From an uncultured Eubacterium sp. (GTDB lineage: Bacteria; Bacillota; Clostridia; Lachnospirales; Lachnospiraceae), in contig CAJTVR010000095.1 in NCBI GenBank assembly GCA_910580075.1, forward strand, positions 1 through 17,315: DNA of 17,315 nt, written 5' to 3'. Position 1 is the stretch's first letter. Every line of letters starts with the position of its first letter. A program made the translations under genes and the position numbers. The notes beneath the pieces were generated by a model. The model saw nothing but the letters and a program-made list of their open reading frames with translations, made no database searches and was not told the DNA's origin. Shown here piece after piece: positions 1-7,780 of this stretch.

Positions 1-72
1 TTTTGATTTTGCCCCTATACCTTTTGATTTTGCCTATACTTTTTGATTTTGCCCCGATGCAAAATCAAATTG
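1..72. repeat. TTTTGATTTTGCC repeat array, left edge
   Basis: Three direct copies of TTTTGATTTTGCC start at 1, 22 and 41, and an inverted partial copy lies at 59-72. Spacing is 19-21 bases, about two helical turns. Multiple phased subterminal repeats are the style of IS21-family ends (established for that family), so this may be the right-hand end of an element lying to the left of the window. No transposase is visible here, so the family assignment is inference. The same array recurs in the same orientation at 17112-17168. Confidence 0.7.
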
Positions 73-89
73 TAGAAAAATGTTGTAGA

Positions 90-118
90 TTGAAATGAAC
101 ATATCACTATGTTATAAT
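90..118 (+). promoter_or_regulatory. Sigma-A type promoter of the P-loop gene
   Basis: TTGAAA at 90-95 and TATAAT at 113-118 are separated by 17 bases. This is almost a perfect vegetative promoter. It lies just inside the repeat array, so transcription would start near 125, about 50 bases before the coding start. Confidence 0.75.
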
Positions 119-174
119 CCAACCATAGTTATCACACATAGATCAAAATGAGATGTAAAAATGAGGTGAAATAT

Positions 175-705
175 ATGATTGTGTGGATAGACGGAGTTAA
201 TGGTGTAGGAAAATCCCATGTAGCTAAAGCATTAGCAAAACTTTTGACAAACAAAAATGCGGAATACGTGGAATCTGATTTATATTGGATGAACCTCGTT
301 CAAAATGAATTTCCAAAAGCCCTTTCTGGGCTTAATCCATATTGTAATAAATTCTTCCTTACCGACCTTAGGGAATCATTAGAAGAAAAAATCTATAACT
401 TAGGCAGAATGCCTATAGTGCCGGTATCACTCGTAGATAGGATGTGCAAAAAAGAACTTCTGGATTATTTTGAAGATAAAAAAGTTTCCACGCTTCACAT
501 TATTCTTGAAGCGAAAAAAGAAACCATCATATCCCGCATAAAAAATGATCCAATCCGGAACGAAGACGCACAAAACCAACAGATATATAATGTACCCTGG
601 CAGATGCAGTATTTGAAAACTAACTATCCAGATGCTGTAAGAATTGACACAGAAGATAAGACTCTAGACAATATAGCCAGTGAAATCATGGATATGATGA
701 TATAG
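175..705 (+). CDS. Small P-loop NTPase, nucleotide kinase / TmrB-like
   Basis: 176 residues from ATG at 175. This start is chosen because GAGGTGA lies 5 bases upstream; an in-frame ATG at 148 has no comparable site. The N-terminus has a beta strand followed by Walker A GVNGVGKS (residues 7-14), the arrangement of small soluble nucleoside or nucleotide kinases and of TmrB-like ATP-binding proteins linked to tunicamycin resistance. The mid region has a short basic stretch (ISRIKNDPIRNE) that could be a lid. No transport or DNA-binding domain is seen. It stands alone with its own strong promoter between IS-like repeats and a recombinase remnant, which suggests a cargo gene. Substrate is unknown; a resistance role is only a guess from the fold. 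Confidence 0.75.
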   Translation: MIVWIDGVNGVGKSHVAKALAKLLTNKNAEYVESDLYWMNLVQNEFPKALSGLNPYCNKFFLTDLRESLEEKIYNLGRMPIVPVSLVDRMCKKELLDYFEDKKVSTLHIILEAKKETIISRIKNDPIRNEDAQNQQIYNVPWQMQYLKTNYPDAVRIDTEDKTLDNIASEIMDMMI

Positions 706-808
706 TATTTCGGTCTTTCCATCCTTAAAATACACTGAACAGTTCCAATTCGTCAAGCTCCCCGCAGCCATTATCTTCCCAACCCCGGGGGATTTGTGCT
801 TTCAAAGC

Positions 809-1306
809 TGTACCAGTCGTCCTCGCGGAATGCCGTGAGCGGGCCGTCCAGTTTTTCCAGCCTGGAAACAAACCTTCCGGTCCGCTCACGCTTTGCTCGT
901 TGCTCCGTGATAGCCTGACTGACTTCCGAAAGCCGCTCCTTCGCCTCGTTAAACCGCTCCGCTTCCAACTCCGATGTGCCAAAAAGCGTGTCTTTTATGG
1001 AATCGTAATTCTCCCGCACACCATCCATTTCTGAAAAGACAATGTTTGCCGCTTTCAGAAAAAGCTGTTTGATGGCATCATCAAGGTACGGTGTGCCGCA
1101 GCTCTCTCCGCCATCATATTTATGGTTGCACTGACAGATGGTCTTTCTGTGCTTGTGTTGGAGTGCAACATCTTGGGTTCGTACCAGCCTCGCAGTCCGC
1201 GCGTAGTTTATCTGGCCCAAACATGCTTTCCCAGCCTTTCCCAGAATATCCGGACGATGGGATTCCCTCCGCTGTCAGCAGCTCGCCCTTGCCATCAAAC
1301 GTCTCA
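809..1306 (-). pseudogene. Remnant of a large serine recombinase (C-terminal part)
   Basis: The minus strand repeats the C-terminal third of the intact recombinase at 2652-4229, including the zinc-ribbon HRKTICQCNHKYDGGE segment and KRERTGRFVSRLEKLDGPL. It has no resolvase domain. Two internal deletions can be mapped against the intact gene. One removes 123 bases (41 codons) between two CTCCGCC copies, joining EAER directly to FNEAKERL. The other joins the LTAEG segment to the FDGKGEL segment at an AGCAG microhomology, near 1275. The zinc-ribbon start is also frame-disrupted and its first cysteines are lost. Homology stops abruptly near 809. It is decayed, not functional. Confidence 0.85.
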
Positions 1307-1322
1307 TAGAAGTCAATTCATT

Positions 1323-1496
1323 TTATACATCCCCGTTTTGTATTGGACAATAATTATCATCACACAGATAGTCATTATCTGAACATTCGATCAGTCCCTG
1401 TGCAGCTTCATTCGGATTGTTCAAATTCCCAGCATTAATCCGGGTAGATGTTATATATACATTTTTCTTTTTTACAGGGCAATAAACAGGCCTCAT
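1323..1496 (-). CDS. 57-residue cysteine-containing small protein
   Basis: ATG at 1496 has GGAG 8 bases upstream, and the frame runs 57 codons to TAA at 1323. The product begins MRPVYCPVKKKNVYITSTR and has cysteines at about residues 6, 38, 45 and 50, the last three in an acidic patch. The spacing could support a metal site, but no known family is recognised. It has no signal peptide or membrane segment. It lies between the recombinase remnant and the Rpn gene on the same strand as both. Function unknown; coding status rests on ribosome site and protein-like composition. Confidence 0.5.
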   Translation of the reverse strand: MRPVYCPVKKKNVYITSTRINAGNLNNPNEAAQGLIECSDNDYLCDDNYCPIQNGDV

Positions 1497-1689
1497 ACTT
1501 TCATCTCCATTCTTTCATAAATTTCTTAATATTAACAAGAATTTATCTGGCTGAATCATTTTCACCTCTGGCATAAATTACTTCATGTTTCTGTTAAAAT
1601 CTTATTTAGATTAAAAACTCACCATAAAACAGTAATAAGATCAGAAACTCCCATTCCGACATATTTCTATATTGCTGCCCACATATTTC
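1497..1689. other. AT-rich intergenic stretch
   Basis: Low-complexity AT-rich sequence between the small protein and the 3' end of the Rpn gene. I see no open frame with a ribosome site and no strong hairpin here. Confidence 0.4.
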
Positions 1690-2517
1690 TCATACCTGCA
1701 CCGCCAGTGACTCTGCCAGTTCCTCCACCTGGTCCATTGTAAATCCAAAATACCTTGCCACTTCTTCTTTCTGCAGCTTTCCATCCTCCAACATTTTTAA
1801 CGCAATCTCCTTTTTTTCCATATCTATCAGTTCTTCCATTCCCTTGCTCATGGCTTCCACCCCTTTCTCATCGTTTTTATAATACCCAACCTGCCTGGCC
1901 AGCGGCTGGTAATACATATCCGACGGGCTGCTGCATGAAAAATCATGCATAAGCCGCCCAACCGGGTCATCCCCGCGGTAAGCCCCGTTCACATAAATAA
2001 TATGCGTGCCGTCCCCGAGCAGTTTTCCGGTTTCTGATACAACCCTCTGCGCATGGTACACAGGCAGGCCGCAGCCCATAACATCTTTTTCCGTAATAAA
2101 AATACAGTAGCATTCCGGGAGCCTGTCGTATTCTTCCCCTTTTACAAGGGTATTTGCATCCATCATGCTGGCATTATACCTTGCCCGCTTTACGCCGGCC
2201 CCTTTGTCTGCCCGCTGTATTTCTATATCAACCGGTTCTTCTTCTGTTGTTTCTGCATGAATGTCAAGCCTGACGGAATGCCCGTGCAGGTTTTTTATCT
2301 CCCTCTGCGTATGAACCTGTGTAACCCTGATGTCTGTCCTTTTTAATATGATGCGCAGGATCAGCTCCGTGCATTCAATATTTTCATCAAACACCCGGCT
2401 CATCAGTTCATCGTCAAACAGTGTAAATCCCTCTATTTTCTGCCGTAGTTTTACTGCCCTGCCTTGGTCTGCCAATTTATCCACACCTACTTTCCTTATA
2501 TGTTTCACTATATCCAT
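1690..2517 (-). CDS. Rpn/PDDEXK-family nuclease (putative transposase-like)
   Basis: 275 residues from ATG at 2517, with AGGA about 10 bases upstream; a TTG at 2544 would add nine residues and is less likely. The pattern is that of the Rpn (recombination-promoting nuclease) / TIGR01784 group of the PD-(D/E)XK superfamily: an N-terminal FTLFDDELMSRVF region, then the catalytic strand pair with SVRLDIHAE (D) and VDIEIQR (ExQ) near residues 85-105, followed by RARYNASMMD. The C-terminus is the usual short helical tail rich in K and E. Rpn proteins are DNA endonucleases known to promote RecA-independent recombination in E. coli, and related genes are often multicopy in gut Clostridia. Length is normal and key residues are present, so it looks intact. 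It sits beside recombinases in a mobile region. Confidence 0.85.
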   Translation of the reverse strand: MDIVKHIRKVGVDKLADQGRAVKLRQKIEGFTLFDDELMSRVFDENIECTELILRIILKRTDIRVTQVHTQREIKNLHGHSVRLDIHAETTEEEPVDIEIQRADKGAGVKRARYNASMMDANTLVKGEEYDRLPECYCIFITEKDVMGCGLPVYHAQRVVSETGKLLGDGTHIIYVNGAYRGDDPVGRLMHDFSCSSPSDMYYQPLARQVGYYKNDEKGVEAMSKGMEELIDMEKKEIALKMLEDGKLQKEEVARYFGFTMDQVEELAESLAVQV

Positions 2518-2576
2518 TTTAACACACTGTCCTGCATGACTCAATATCTGCTTTCATATACGCAGCCTGTACTGAA

Positions 2577-2632
2577 AAAGCGGTATGATTTGAAAAAAGG
2601 CTTCTGCATCCCAGTCTGAATAATACCGCTTT
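2577..2632. repeat. 10-base inverted repeat (AAAGCGGTAT / ATACCGCTTT)
   Basis: Perfect 10-base arms at 2577-2586 and 2623-2632 with a 36-base loop, between the recombinase stop and the Rpn start. It could be a recombinase-related site or a processing/termination structure. There is no T tract next to either arm. Confidence 0.45.
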
Positions 2633-2651
2633 CCAGTAAATACAGGCTCCT

Positions 2652-4229
2652 CTACGCTTTTATTTCCATCCCGTTCTTGAAAGTAAAACGGATATCTTCC
2701 CTACTGTATACCGTGGCATAATCCACAAGGCTGTACCAGTCGTCCTCGCGGAATGCCGTGAGCGGGCCATCCAGTTTTTCCAGCCTGGAAACAAACCTCC
2801 CTGTCCTCTCCCGCTTTGCCTGCCGCTCCGTGATGGCCCGGCCGGCTTCCGAAAGCCGCTCCTTCGCCCTGTTGAACCGCTCCGCCAGGCCGCTGTATTT
2901 CTTCTGGTACTCTGTCTGGTCAAGGGCGGTGCGGGCGTTCTCTGCCACACACTGCTTAATCAGTTCTGCCGCCACGTTCATCTCCTCCTGCAGCCGCTGC
3001 CTCTCCGCCTCCAGATCTGCTGTGCCGAAAAGCGTATCCTTTATGGCATCGTAATCCTCCCGCGCGGCATCCCTTTCCTCAAAAATGGCATTGGCTGCTT
3101 TCAGGAAAAGGGATTTGATGATCTCCTCGTCAAGATGGGGTGTGCCGCATTTCTCCCCGCCGTCAAATTTGTGGCTGCACTGCCAGATGGTCTTCCGGTA
3201 CTTGCTGTTGGAGTGCCACACTTTGGAGCCGTACCATCCGCCGCAGTCACCGCATTTTATCCGGCTGGAGAAAACACCCGCGCTGCCCGCCCGGCTCTTA
3301 CCGGAATGCCTGGCCGCCATCTGGTGCTGCACTTCTTCAAATACGGATGGGCTGATGATGGCCTGGTGGTTGTTTTCCACATAATACTGCGGCACCTCGC
3401 CCTCATTCACTTTTTTCTGCTTGGTAAGGAAGTCCACCGTGTATACTTTCTGCAGGAGCGCATCGCCTTTGTACTTTTCATTCGTAAGGATGCTCCTGAC
3501 CGTGCTGGACGACCATGTCTGCTTACCGCCGGGAGAAGGAACGCCTTCCGCCGTCAGCAGCCTTGCAACCGCATTAGGCGAGCGCCCCTGTAGGAAAAGG
3601 CCGTAAATCCGCCGGACAGTCTCCGCCTGTTCCTCGTTGATGACAAGGTTCCCGTCATCGCCCCGGTCATAACCGAGGAAACGCTTGAACGGCACCGTGA
3701 CCTTTCCGTCCGCGAACCGCTTCCGCTGGCCCCAGGTGCAGTTTTCCGAAATGCTCCGGCTTTCTTCCTGCGCCAGCGAGGACATGATGGTAAGGAGCAG
3801 CTCGCCCTTGCCGTCAAACGTCCAGATGTTCTCTTTCTCAAAATAACACTCCACCCTGTTTTCTTTCAGTTTCCGGATTGTGGTCAGGCTGTCAACCGTG
3901 TTCCTTGCGAAACGGGAAACGCTCTTGGTGATGATGAGGTCGATGCTGCCGGAAAGCGCATCCTCCACCATTTTGTTGAATCCATCGCGCTTTTTTGTAT
4001 TACATCCTGTAATGCCTTCATCTGCGTATACAGATACAAATTCCCAGTCCCCGCGCCCGTTAATGTAATTCGTGTAATAGTCCACCTGTGCCTCGTAGCT
4101 GCTCTGCTGCTCCTCGTGGTCGGTAGAGACGCGGGCGTAGGCCGCAACCCTGCGTTTCCTGCAGCTGCCGATTTCATCTGCCGTGTACCTACTCCTCGTG
4201 GCGGGTATCGTGATCACACTCTTTGCCAC
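2652..4229 (-). CDS. Large serine recombinase, intact
   Basis: 525 residues. The start is GTG at 4229, supported by GGAGGG about 8 bases upstream. Domains in order: resolvase catalytic domain about 25-165 with nucleophile S35 in YARVSTD and R106/R109 in SRFARN; recombinase DNA-binding domain about 180-300 (FLGYDRG, LTAEGVPSPGGK, ILTNEKYKGDALLQ); zinc ribbon with C326, C329, C351 and C361; a coiled-coil segment about 400-475; C-terminal tail. Such enzymes integrate and excise phages and conjugative or mobilizable elements by site-specific recombination. Its start overlaps the 3' end of the truncated recombinase by 16 bases, so the two were a translationally coupled pair. All catalytic residues are present, so it may be active if its partner is dispensable. 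Confidence 0.93.
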   Translation of the reverse strand: MAKSVITIPATRSRYTADEIGSCRKRRVAAYARVSTDHEEQQSSYEAQVDYYTNYINGRGDWEFVSVYADEGITGCNTKKRDGFNKMVEDALSGSIDLIITKSVSRFARNTVDSLTTIRKLKENRVECYFEKENIWTFDGKGELLLTIMSSLAQEESRSISENCTWGQRKRFADGKVTVPFKRFLGYDRGDDGNLVINEEQAETVRRIYGLFLQGRSPNAVARLLTAEGVPSPGGKQTWSSSTVRSILTNEKYKGDALLQKVYTVDFLTKQKKVNEGEVPQYYVENNHQAIISPSVFEEVQHQMAARHSGKSRAGSAGVFSSRIKCGDCGGWYGSKVWHSNSKYRKTIWQCSHKFDGGEKCGTPHLDEEIIKSLFLKAANAIFEERDAAREDYDAIKDTLFGTADLEAERQRLQEEMNVAAELIKQCVAENARTALDQTEYQKKYSGLAERFNRAKERLSEAGRAITERQAKRERTGRFVSRLEKLDGPLTAFREDDWYSLVDYATVYSREDIRFTFKNGMEIKA

Positions 4230-5337
4230 CGCTCTGCCCTCCCTTCTTTGAAATGGAACTCCAGGCTCCCGTCCGGGAATGCTGTAATTTCCTCTATCTG
4301 CTTCTCAAAATCCGCTTCGCTGAATTTCTCCAGCCCCATCATGTATGCGGATACCTGCCTTAACTGGTAATCGGTGTAATTCGGGTTATGGCACTCCACA
4401 TTTTCCTTTTCCTGCCGATGCAGTACCAGTACACCCACTTCCCCGCGCCGTTCACCCGGTGGTATGTATTCCCGCAGGCGGCGCACCGTATCTTCCCCTG
4501 GAAGCAGTCCGTGACCGTGGCGATGTGCCTGGGCGGGTCCAGGTGCAGGTTCTTCCAGACTTTCGTCTCCCCGCCGGCAAGCCGGAATTCGATATCCCCA
4601 TTCGGCAGGACTGCCTTTTCAAACACAGCCCCGTCAAACTCATCCATCCCAAGCGTCCGCGCCGAAATCCGCTCCAGCTCTTCCTCGCTGAAATTCACGC
4701 TGGTGCAGCTCATGCCCGTCTCCTTTTTGGAGCGGCATATCCAGTGTACATAGGTCTTCCCCCTTACGGTCCCTTTTTTCCGTGTAAAGCAGTTTCCGCA
4801 GATGCCGCATTTCATCTTCCCCGTAAAAGGGTAGGTGGGATTCACAAGCCCCGCCCGCCGCTTCATCTCCGCCTGAACCTTTGCGTAGGTTTCCCGGTCA
4901 ATGATGGCTTCATGGCAGTCCGCCATGTAATACTGCGGCAGCTCCCCGCAGTTCTTCACTTTCGTTTTTGTGATCGGGTCCGCCATGTAGCATTTCTGCC
5001 GCCGGATGTCCCCGGCATAGACCTCGTTGAAAATGAGCTGCCGCACTGACGCCTCCTGAAAACCATTCCCCAGCGTGGTGCGTACCCCTGCCTGGTTCAT
5101 GTTCTCCGCAATCCGGCGGAAGGAAACGCCGCCAATGTACATCTGGAACATCCAGCGGACTGCTTCCGCCTCTTCCGGGATGATGACATATTTTTTCTCA
5201 TCCTCATCATACCGGTATCCGAGGATGTGCTTGTTTGCCGCCCCGATCTCGCCGGACTGGAACCGCCTCCTGACTCCCCATTCCACGTTTTCTGAGATGC
5301 TCCGGCTCTCCTCCTGCGCAAAGGATGCCAGGAGCAA
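4214..5337 (-). pseudogene. Second large serine recombinase, catalytic domain lost and frameshifted
   Basis: Homology begins at about 5337 with LLLASFAQEESRSISENVEWG, the end of the resolvase domain. Everything upstream, including the catalytic serine, is missing. It continues through the recombinase domain (ANKHILGYRYDED, FNEVYAGDIRRQKCYMADP), a first zinc ribbon (CGICGN...C) and a second (CAACGNTYHR). Near 4410-4430, after YWYCIG, the frame shifts; the natural tail (EKENVECHNPNYTDYQ to RAERWQRV) is in another frame and stops at 4214. The upstream breakpoint abuts a rho-independent terminator, so it is probably silent. The 421-codon open frame reaching 5625 is accidental in its first 100 codons. 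It was the first gene of a tandem recombinase operon. Confidence 0.88.
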
Positions 5338-5375
5338 AAAATCCCCTGCCTTTCTTAAAGCCTGAAAGGCAGGGG
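5336..5375 (-). terminator. Rho-independent terminator fused to the recombinase remnant
   Basis: A perfect 12-base stem (5343-5354 with 5364-5375, CCCCTGCCTTTC), 9-base loop and a run of six T on the minus strand directly after the stem. The T run merges with the first surviving codons of the truncated recombinase. It presumably ended a transcript whose gene has been deleted. Confidence 0.85.
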
Positions 5376-5975
5376 CCCATGCGGGTATTTCTGCACCCAA
5401 AAAAGTACACGAAGCAAAGGCTGCCCCGCAGGAGCTTGAAAAAATTCTTTTTTTCAGACTCCTGTATGCATCCCCTGCCCAGGTTGTACTTCCCTCGGCG
5501 TCAGATTTTTTATATTTTCTGCTGCTAGTGTTTCTGCCGGCATATCCGCATACGCGCAGCCAGATGCACCAGGCGTGTGTTTCCAGCGTCCTGCAGGCAG
5601 AAGCAACCATGCTGCCCCGCAACAAGCCTTTAAAGCGCTTTCCCCAAACCGTTTTTTCTCAAAAATTTATGCCTGGATGTGCATAATTGCATCATAAACT
5701 GAATATCATCAAATAACTGGGTCTCCGCAGCATACGCATGCCTTACAGCTGCCCGCATAAAGAATGGCACATATTTTTAATATCCTGCCTGAAAAATAAG
5801 CATCTGCGGCCGCAGCCGGGCAAACTGCCATTACTAAAAATAAAAAACCACTGGAACGCACGGATTCCACAACATTCCGCAAGCATTCCTTTCATTGCAG
5901 AACTACTGTGATATCAGCACATCCAAGTGGCTGTCTTTACAAGTTAGTCATGGTATTCAATTTTAAGCTGTTTCT
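5376..5975. other. Intergenic sequence without a supported gene
   Basis: Open frames exist on both strands but none has a convincing start with ribosome site or recognisable protein. The minus-strand frame from 5625 joins the recombinase remnant by chance. Probably the scar of a deletion that removed the recombinase N-terminus and its upstream neighbours. Confidence 0.4.
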
Positions 5976-6146
5976 TTACCTGGTTTTTCCCGTTTTTCCT
6001 AAATGGACTGGTATGTCTTCTTTCGTGACCATGCATTTATGAAGCACTACGACATCTTCTGTGACTTCCTTTTCTGTCTTACAGACAAAACACTTCTTAT
6101 GCCATGGGCATTTCCTGGCACATCTATAAACCACTCCCTCCACCAT
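5976..6146 (-). CDS. 56-residue cysteine-rich basic protein
   Basis: ATG at 6146 follows a full GGAGGTG ribosome site 8 bases upstream; 56 codons end at TAA 5976. The product has C9, C13, C20, C23 within the first 25 residues (YRCARKCPWHKKCFVCKTE) plus one more cysteine and a basic tail, suggesting a small zinc-binding fold. No family is recognised. It lies downstream of ImmA, but a terminator separates them, so it should have its own transcript. Its upstream region shares TTAGCAAA and AGGATAC words with the region upstream of the XRE gene, so it may be under the same repressor. The good ribosome site makes it likely real; function unknown. Confidence 0.6.
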   Translation of the reverse strand: MVEGVVYRCARKCPWHKKCFVCKTEKEVTEDVVVLHKCMVTKEDIPVHLGKTGKTR

Positions 6147-6207
6147 GCTGTATTCACCTCCGTATCCTGGTTATATGTTTGTTTGCTAACATATTAACAA
6201 TCTAGTT

Positions 6208-6240
6208 AAAAAAATACGCAGGCTCCCGTGGCCTGCATAC
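6208..6240 (-). terminator. Terminator of the XRE-ImmA operon
   Basis: Minus strand: GTATGCAGGC, 7-base loop, GCCTGCGTAT, then a T run. Stem of about 10 pairs including one G-U. It lies 40-75 bases after the ImmA stop. The plus strand also has a short T run after the stem, so it may work both ways. Confidence 0.8.
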
Positions 6241-6283
6241 TTTTTCCATCCAGAACCATACGCAGCCTGCAAAGCAGCCCTGT

Positions 6284-7090
6284 TTAACAATGCTGCCCAT
6301 ACAGGATACCCTGCGGTATATAGCCGAGCTGCATCAGGCGGTACGATGCCGCTTCAAAGGACACATTGAACACCCGTGAAACCTCAGCAGCAGCACAGCC
6401 TGCAAAAACCGTCCTGGCTCCCCTCTTCCTTACGCCTTCCGCCACTTTCCTTACCATCGGCACAGGCAAGAGTATTGCGGAAGAAAACGCATTCGCCTGC
6501 CATTCCATCCAGTCCCTGTCCCTCCACGTCTCCGGCCGTTTTGCCGCCAGCCCTTTCATGTCTATGCGGCACTGCACAGCCCCCTCTGGCGTCTTCCCCG
6601 CATAGCCGGAAACGCCCCTCCGGCACAGGGCATAATCAAAATACTCTTTATGGAGGAATTCATGGCCTGCCTCGTGCCCCATGGTAAAACGGTACCGGTG
6701 CTCCTGGCTGTCCGCCAGCAGCGTCCTGTCGATAATCACAGTGTGGGCCTTTGCACTGATATAATCCGCACATTCACGCTGCGGGTCATAAACCGGCACT
6801 TTATTCGTGTCGTGGAAAACCGTCATCCCAAGATAAACCCCGCAGTGTGACAGGTACTGGAAATCCTGGCCCATCCCAAGGTAATTCTGTGCAAATGAAT
6901 CAATGTCAATCTCCTGCGGCACCTCCAGGGCACCCGGCATAAAATCCCATACAAGTCTCCTGCCAATCTCATCAATTTCCTTCCTGCTTAATACCGGCAT
7001 CCCTGATTTCTTTCTTGCTATCACTGGCCTGTACATATTCCTGGTTCTTACCCTTTCCGCTTTTTCAGCTCTTCTACAAACTGCTTCCAT
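6284..7090 (-). CDS. ImmA/IrrE-family metallopeptidase
   Basis: 268 residues from ATG 7090, preceded by AGGGG 8 bases upstream; ATG at 7036 is an alternative 11 bases past the XRE stop. Zinc protease motif HEAGH at 139-143, with a downstream WMEWQANAFSSAILLP segment (E196) giving the third ligand, typical of the family. ImmA of ICEBs1 cleaves its cognate repressor ImmR to induce element excision (established). Here it overlaps the XRE gene by 43 bases at the stated start, the same gene order as immR-immA. It likely controls the neighbouring recombinase-bearing element. No membrane segment; cytoplasmic. Confidence 0.88.
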   Translation of the reverse strand: MEAVCRRAEKAERVRTRNMYRPVIARKKSGMPVLSRKEIDEIGRRLVWDFMPGALEVPQEIDIDSFAQNYLGMGQDFQYLSHCGVYLGMTVFHDTNKVPVYDPQRECADYISAKAHTVIIDRTLLADSQEHRYRFTMGHEAGHEFLHKEYFDYALCRRGVSGYAGKTPEGAVQCRIDMKGLAAKRPETWRDRDWMEWQANAFSSAILLPVPMVRKVAEGVRKRGARTVFAGCAAAEVSRVFNVSFEAASYRLMQLGYIPQGILYGQHC

Positions 7091-7416
7091 TCCTCTTCCC
7101 CTGCATCCAGGTCCCTGGCGGTCCTCAGTGCAGCGCTGACATAATCCCTCTCCATAATGTATTCTGGCAGGTCTGGTGCCACTGCATTCCGTTTTCTGCC
7201 AGCGAGGTTGTACATCAGTTCACGTTCTTCATCCGATAAATCTAATATTTTTGCGAGCTGCGTAAGTTTCTCCAAGCCAAAAGGGTTGCGCCTGTCTTTT
7301 TCCACATCTGTTAAAAATGGGGCGGATACGCCGAGCATGTCTGCCATCTTCCTCAATGTAATCTGTTTCCCGGCCCTCTTCTGGCTTATGAATTCCCCAA
7401 AATTCGCATACAACAT
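7048..7416 (-). CDS. XRE-family repressor (ImmR-like)
   Basis: 122 residues from ATG at 7416, chosen because AGGTGA lies 5 bases upstream; a GTG three codons earlier overlaps that site. Helix-turn-helix at about residues 20-60 (LRKMADMLGVSAPFLTDVEKDRRNP), followed by a helical region. Partner of the ImmA protease encoded next. Such repressors hold integrative elements or prophages quiescent and repress their own promoter. A clear promoter with repeated GCAAATG words downstream of the -10 box lies in front of the gene, consistent with autorepression. Confidence 0.88.
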   Translation of the reverse strand: MLYANFGEFISQKRAGKQITLRKMADMLGVSAPFLTDVEKDRRNPFGLEKLTQLAKILDLSDEERELMYNLAGRKRNAVAPDLPEYIMERDYVSAALRTARDLDAGEEEWKQFVEELKKRKG

Positions 7417-7494
7417 AATCTTCACCTTTTCTTCTCTCTTTTTCGTTTTGTTTCTTGTTTTTCGTCCTGTATCCTTATTTTTATCACTTTAGCT

Positions 7495-7553
7495 CATTTG
7501 CTTGTTCGCGCATTTGCTAATACCAGTATATTAAAATCCGGAGAAGATGTCAA
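7495..7553 (-). promoter_or_regulatory. Promoter and probable operator of the XRE-ImmA operon
   Basis: Minus strand TTGACA (7548-7553) and TATACT (7525-7530) are 17 bases apart. Just downstream, over the start point, come TTAGCAAATGCGCG and a second AGCAAATG 15 bases on. Placement over +1 is right for a self-repressing XRE protein. TTAGCAAA also occurs upstream of the 56-residue gene (about 6180). Confidence 0.65.
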
Positions 7554-7653
7554 CCATATTTTTGAAAAAGTTAATCTTCACTGGCAGTGCATATAACCAA
7601 TAAGACAGCGTTTCGTCAAATATCTACGCTTTTTTATGCAAAGTGAAACATCA

Positions 7654-7720
7654 TTCAAATCGGACAGGCAGGGCGGTCAAAATGATTACGGGGCGATTGC
7701 TCCATTGACGTCCTGCCTGT
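7654..7720. repeat. Direct-repeat copy 1 and imperfect inverted repeat
   Basis: TTCAAATCGGACAGGCAG at 7654-7671 is identical to 16862-16879, and similarity extends over 27 bases with three differences. From 7664 to 7680 it also pairs imperfectly with 7705-7720 (ACAGGCAGG against CCTGCCTGT, and GGTCAA against TTGAC). It lies about 60 bases after the holin stop and marks the left border of the hydrolase island. It may be an IS-end relic or act as a transcript end. Confidence 0.6.
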
Positions 7721-7780
7721 GCATTGATACAACTCCTGATATAAAATTTCATGATAAGTATGTGCCTGATTATTCATCAT

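Noticed and set aside
725..982. Minus-strand 85-codon frame near the recombinase remnant
   Set aside because: Mostly the wrong frame of the recombinase tail; no ribosome site.
5338..5625. N-terminal 100 codons of the 421-codon recombinase frame
   Set aside because: No recombinase similarity; it crosses a terminator hairpin, so the open frame is accidental.
6003..6197. Plus-strand 64-codon frame
   Set aside because: It is opposite the 56-residue gene, which has the GGAGGTG site; the plus frame has none.
7664..7720. Riboswitch or phage att site at the inverted repeat
   Set aside because: Only an imperfect hairpin shared with 16862; no structure or neighbour supports a riboswitch, and no integrase sits beside it.
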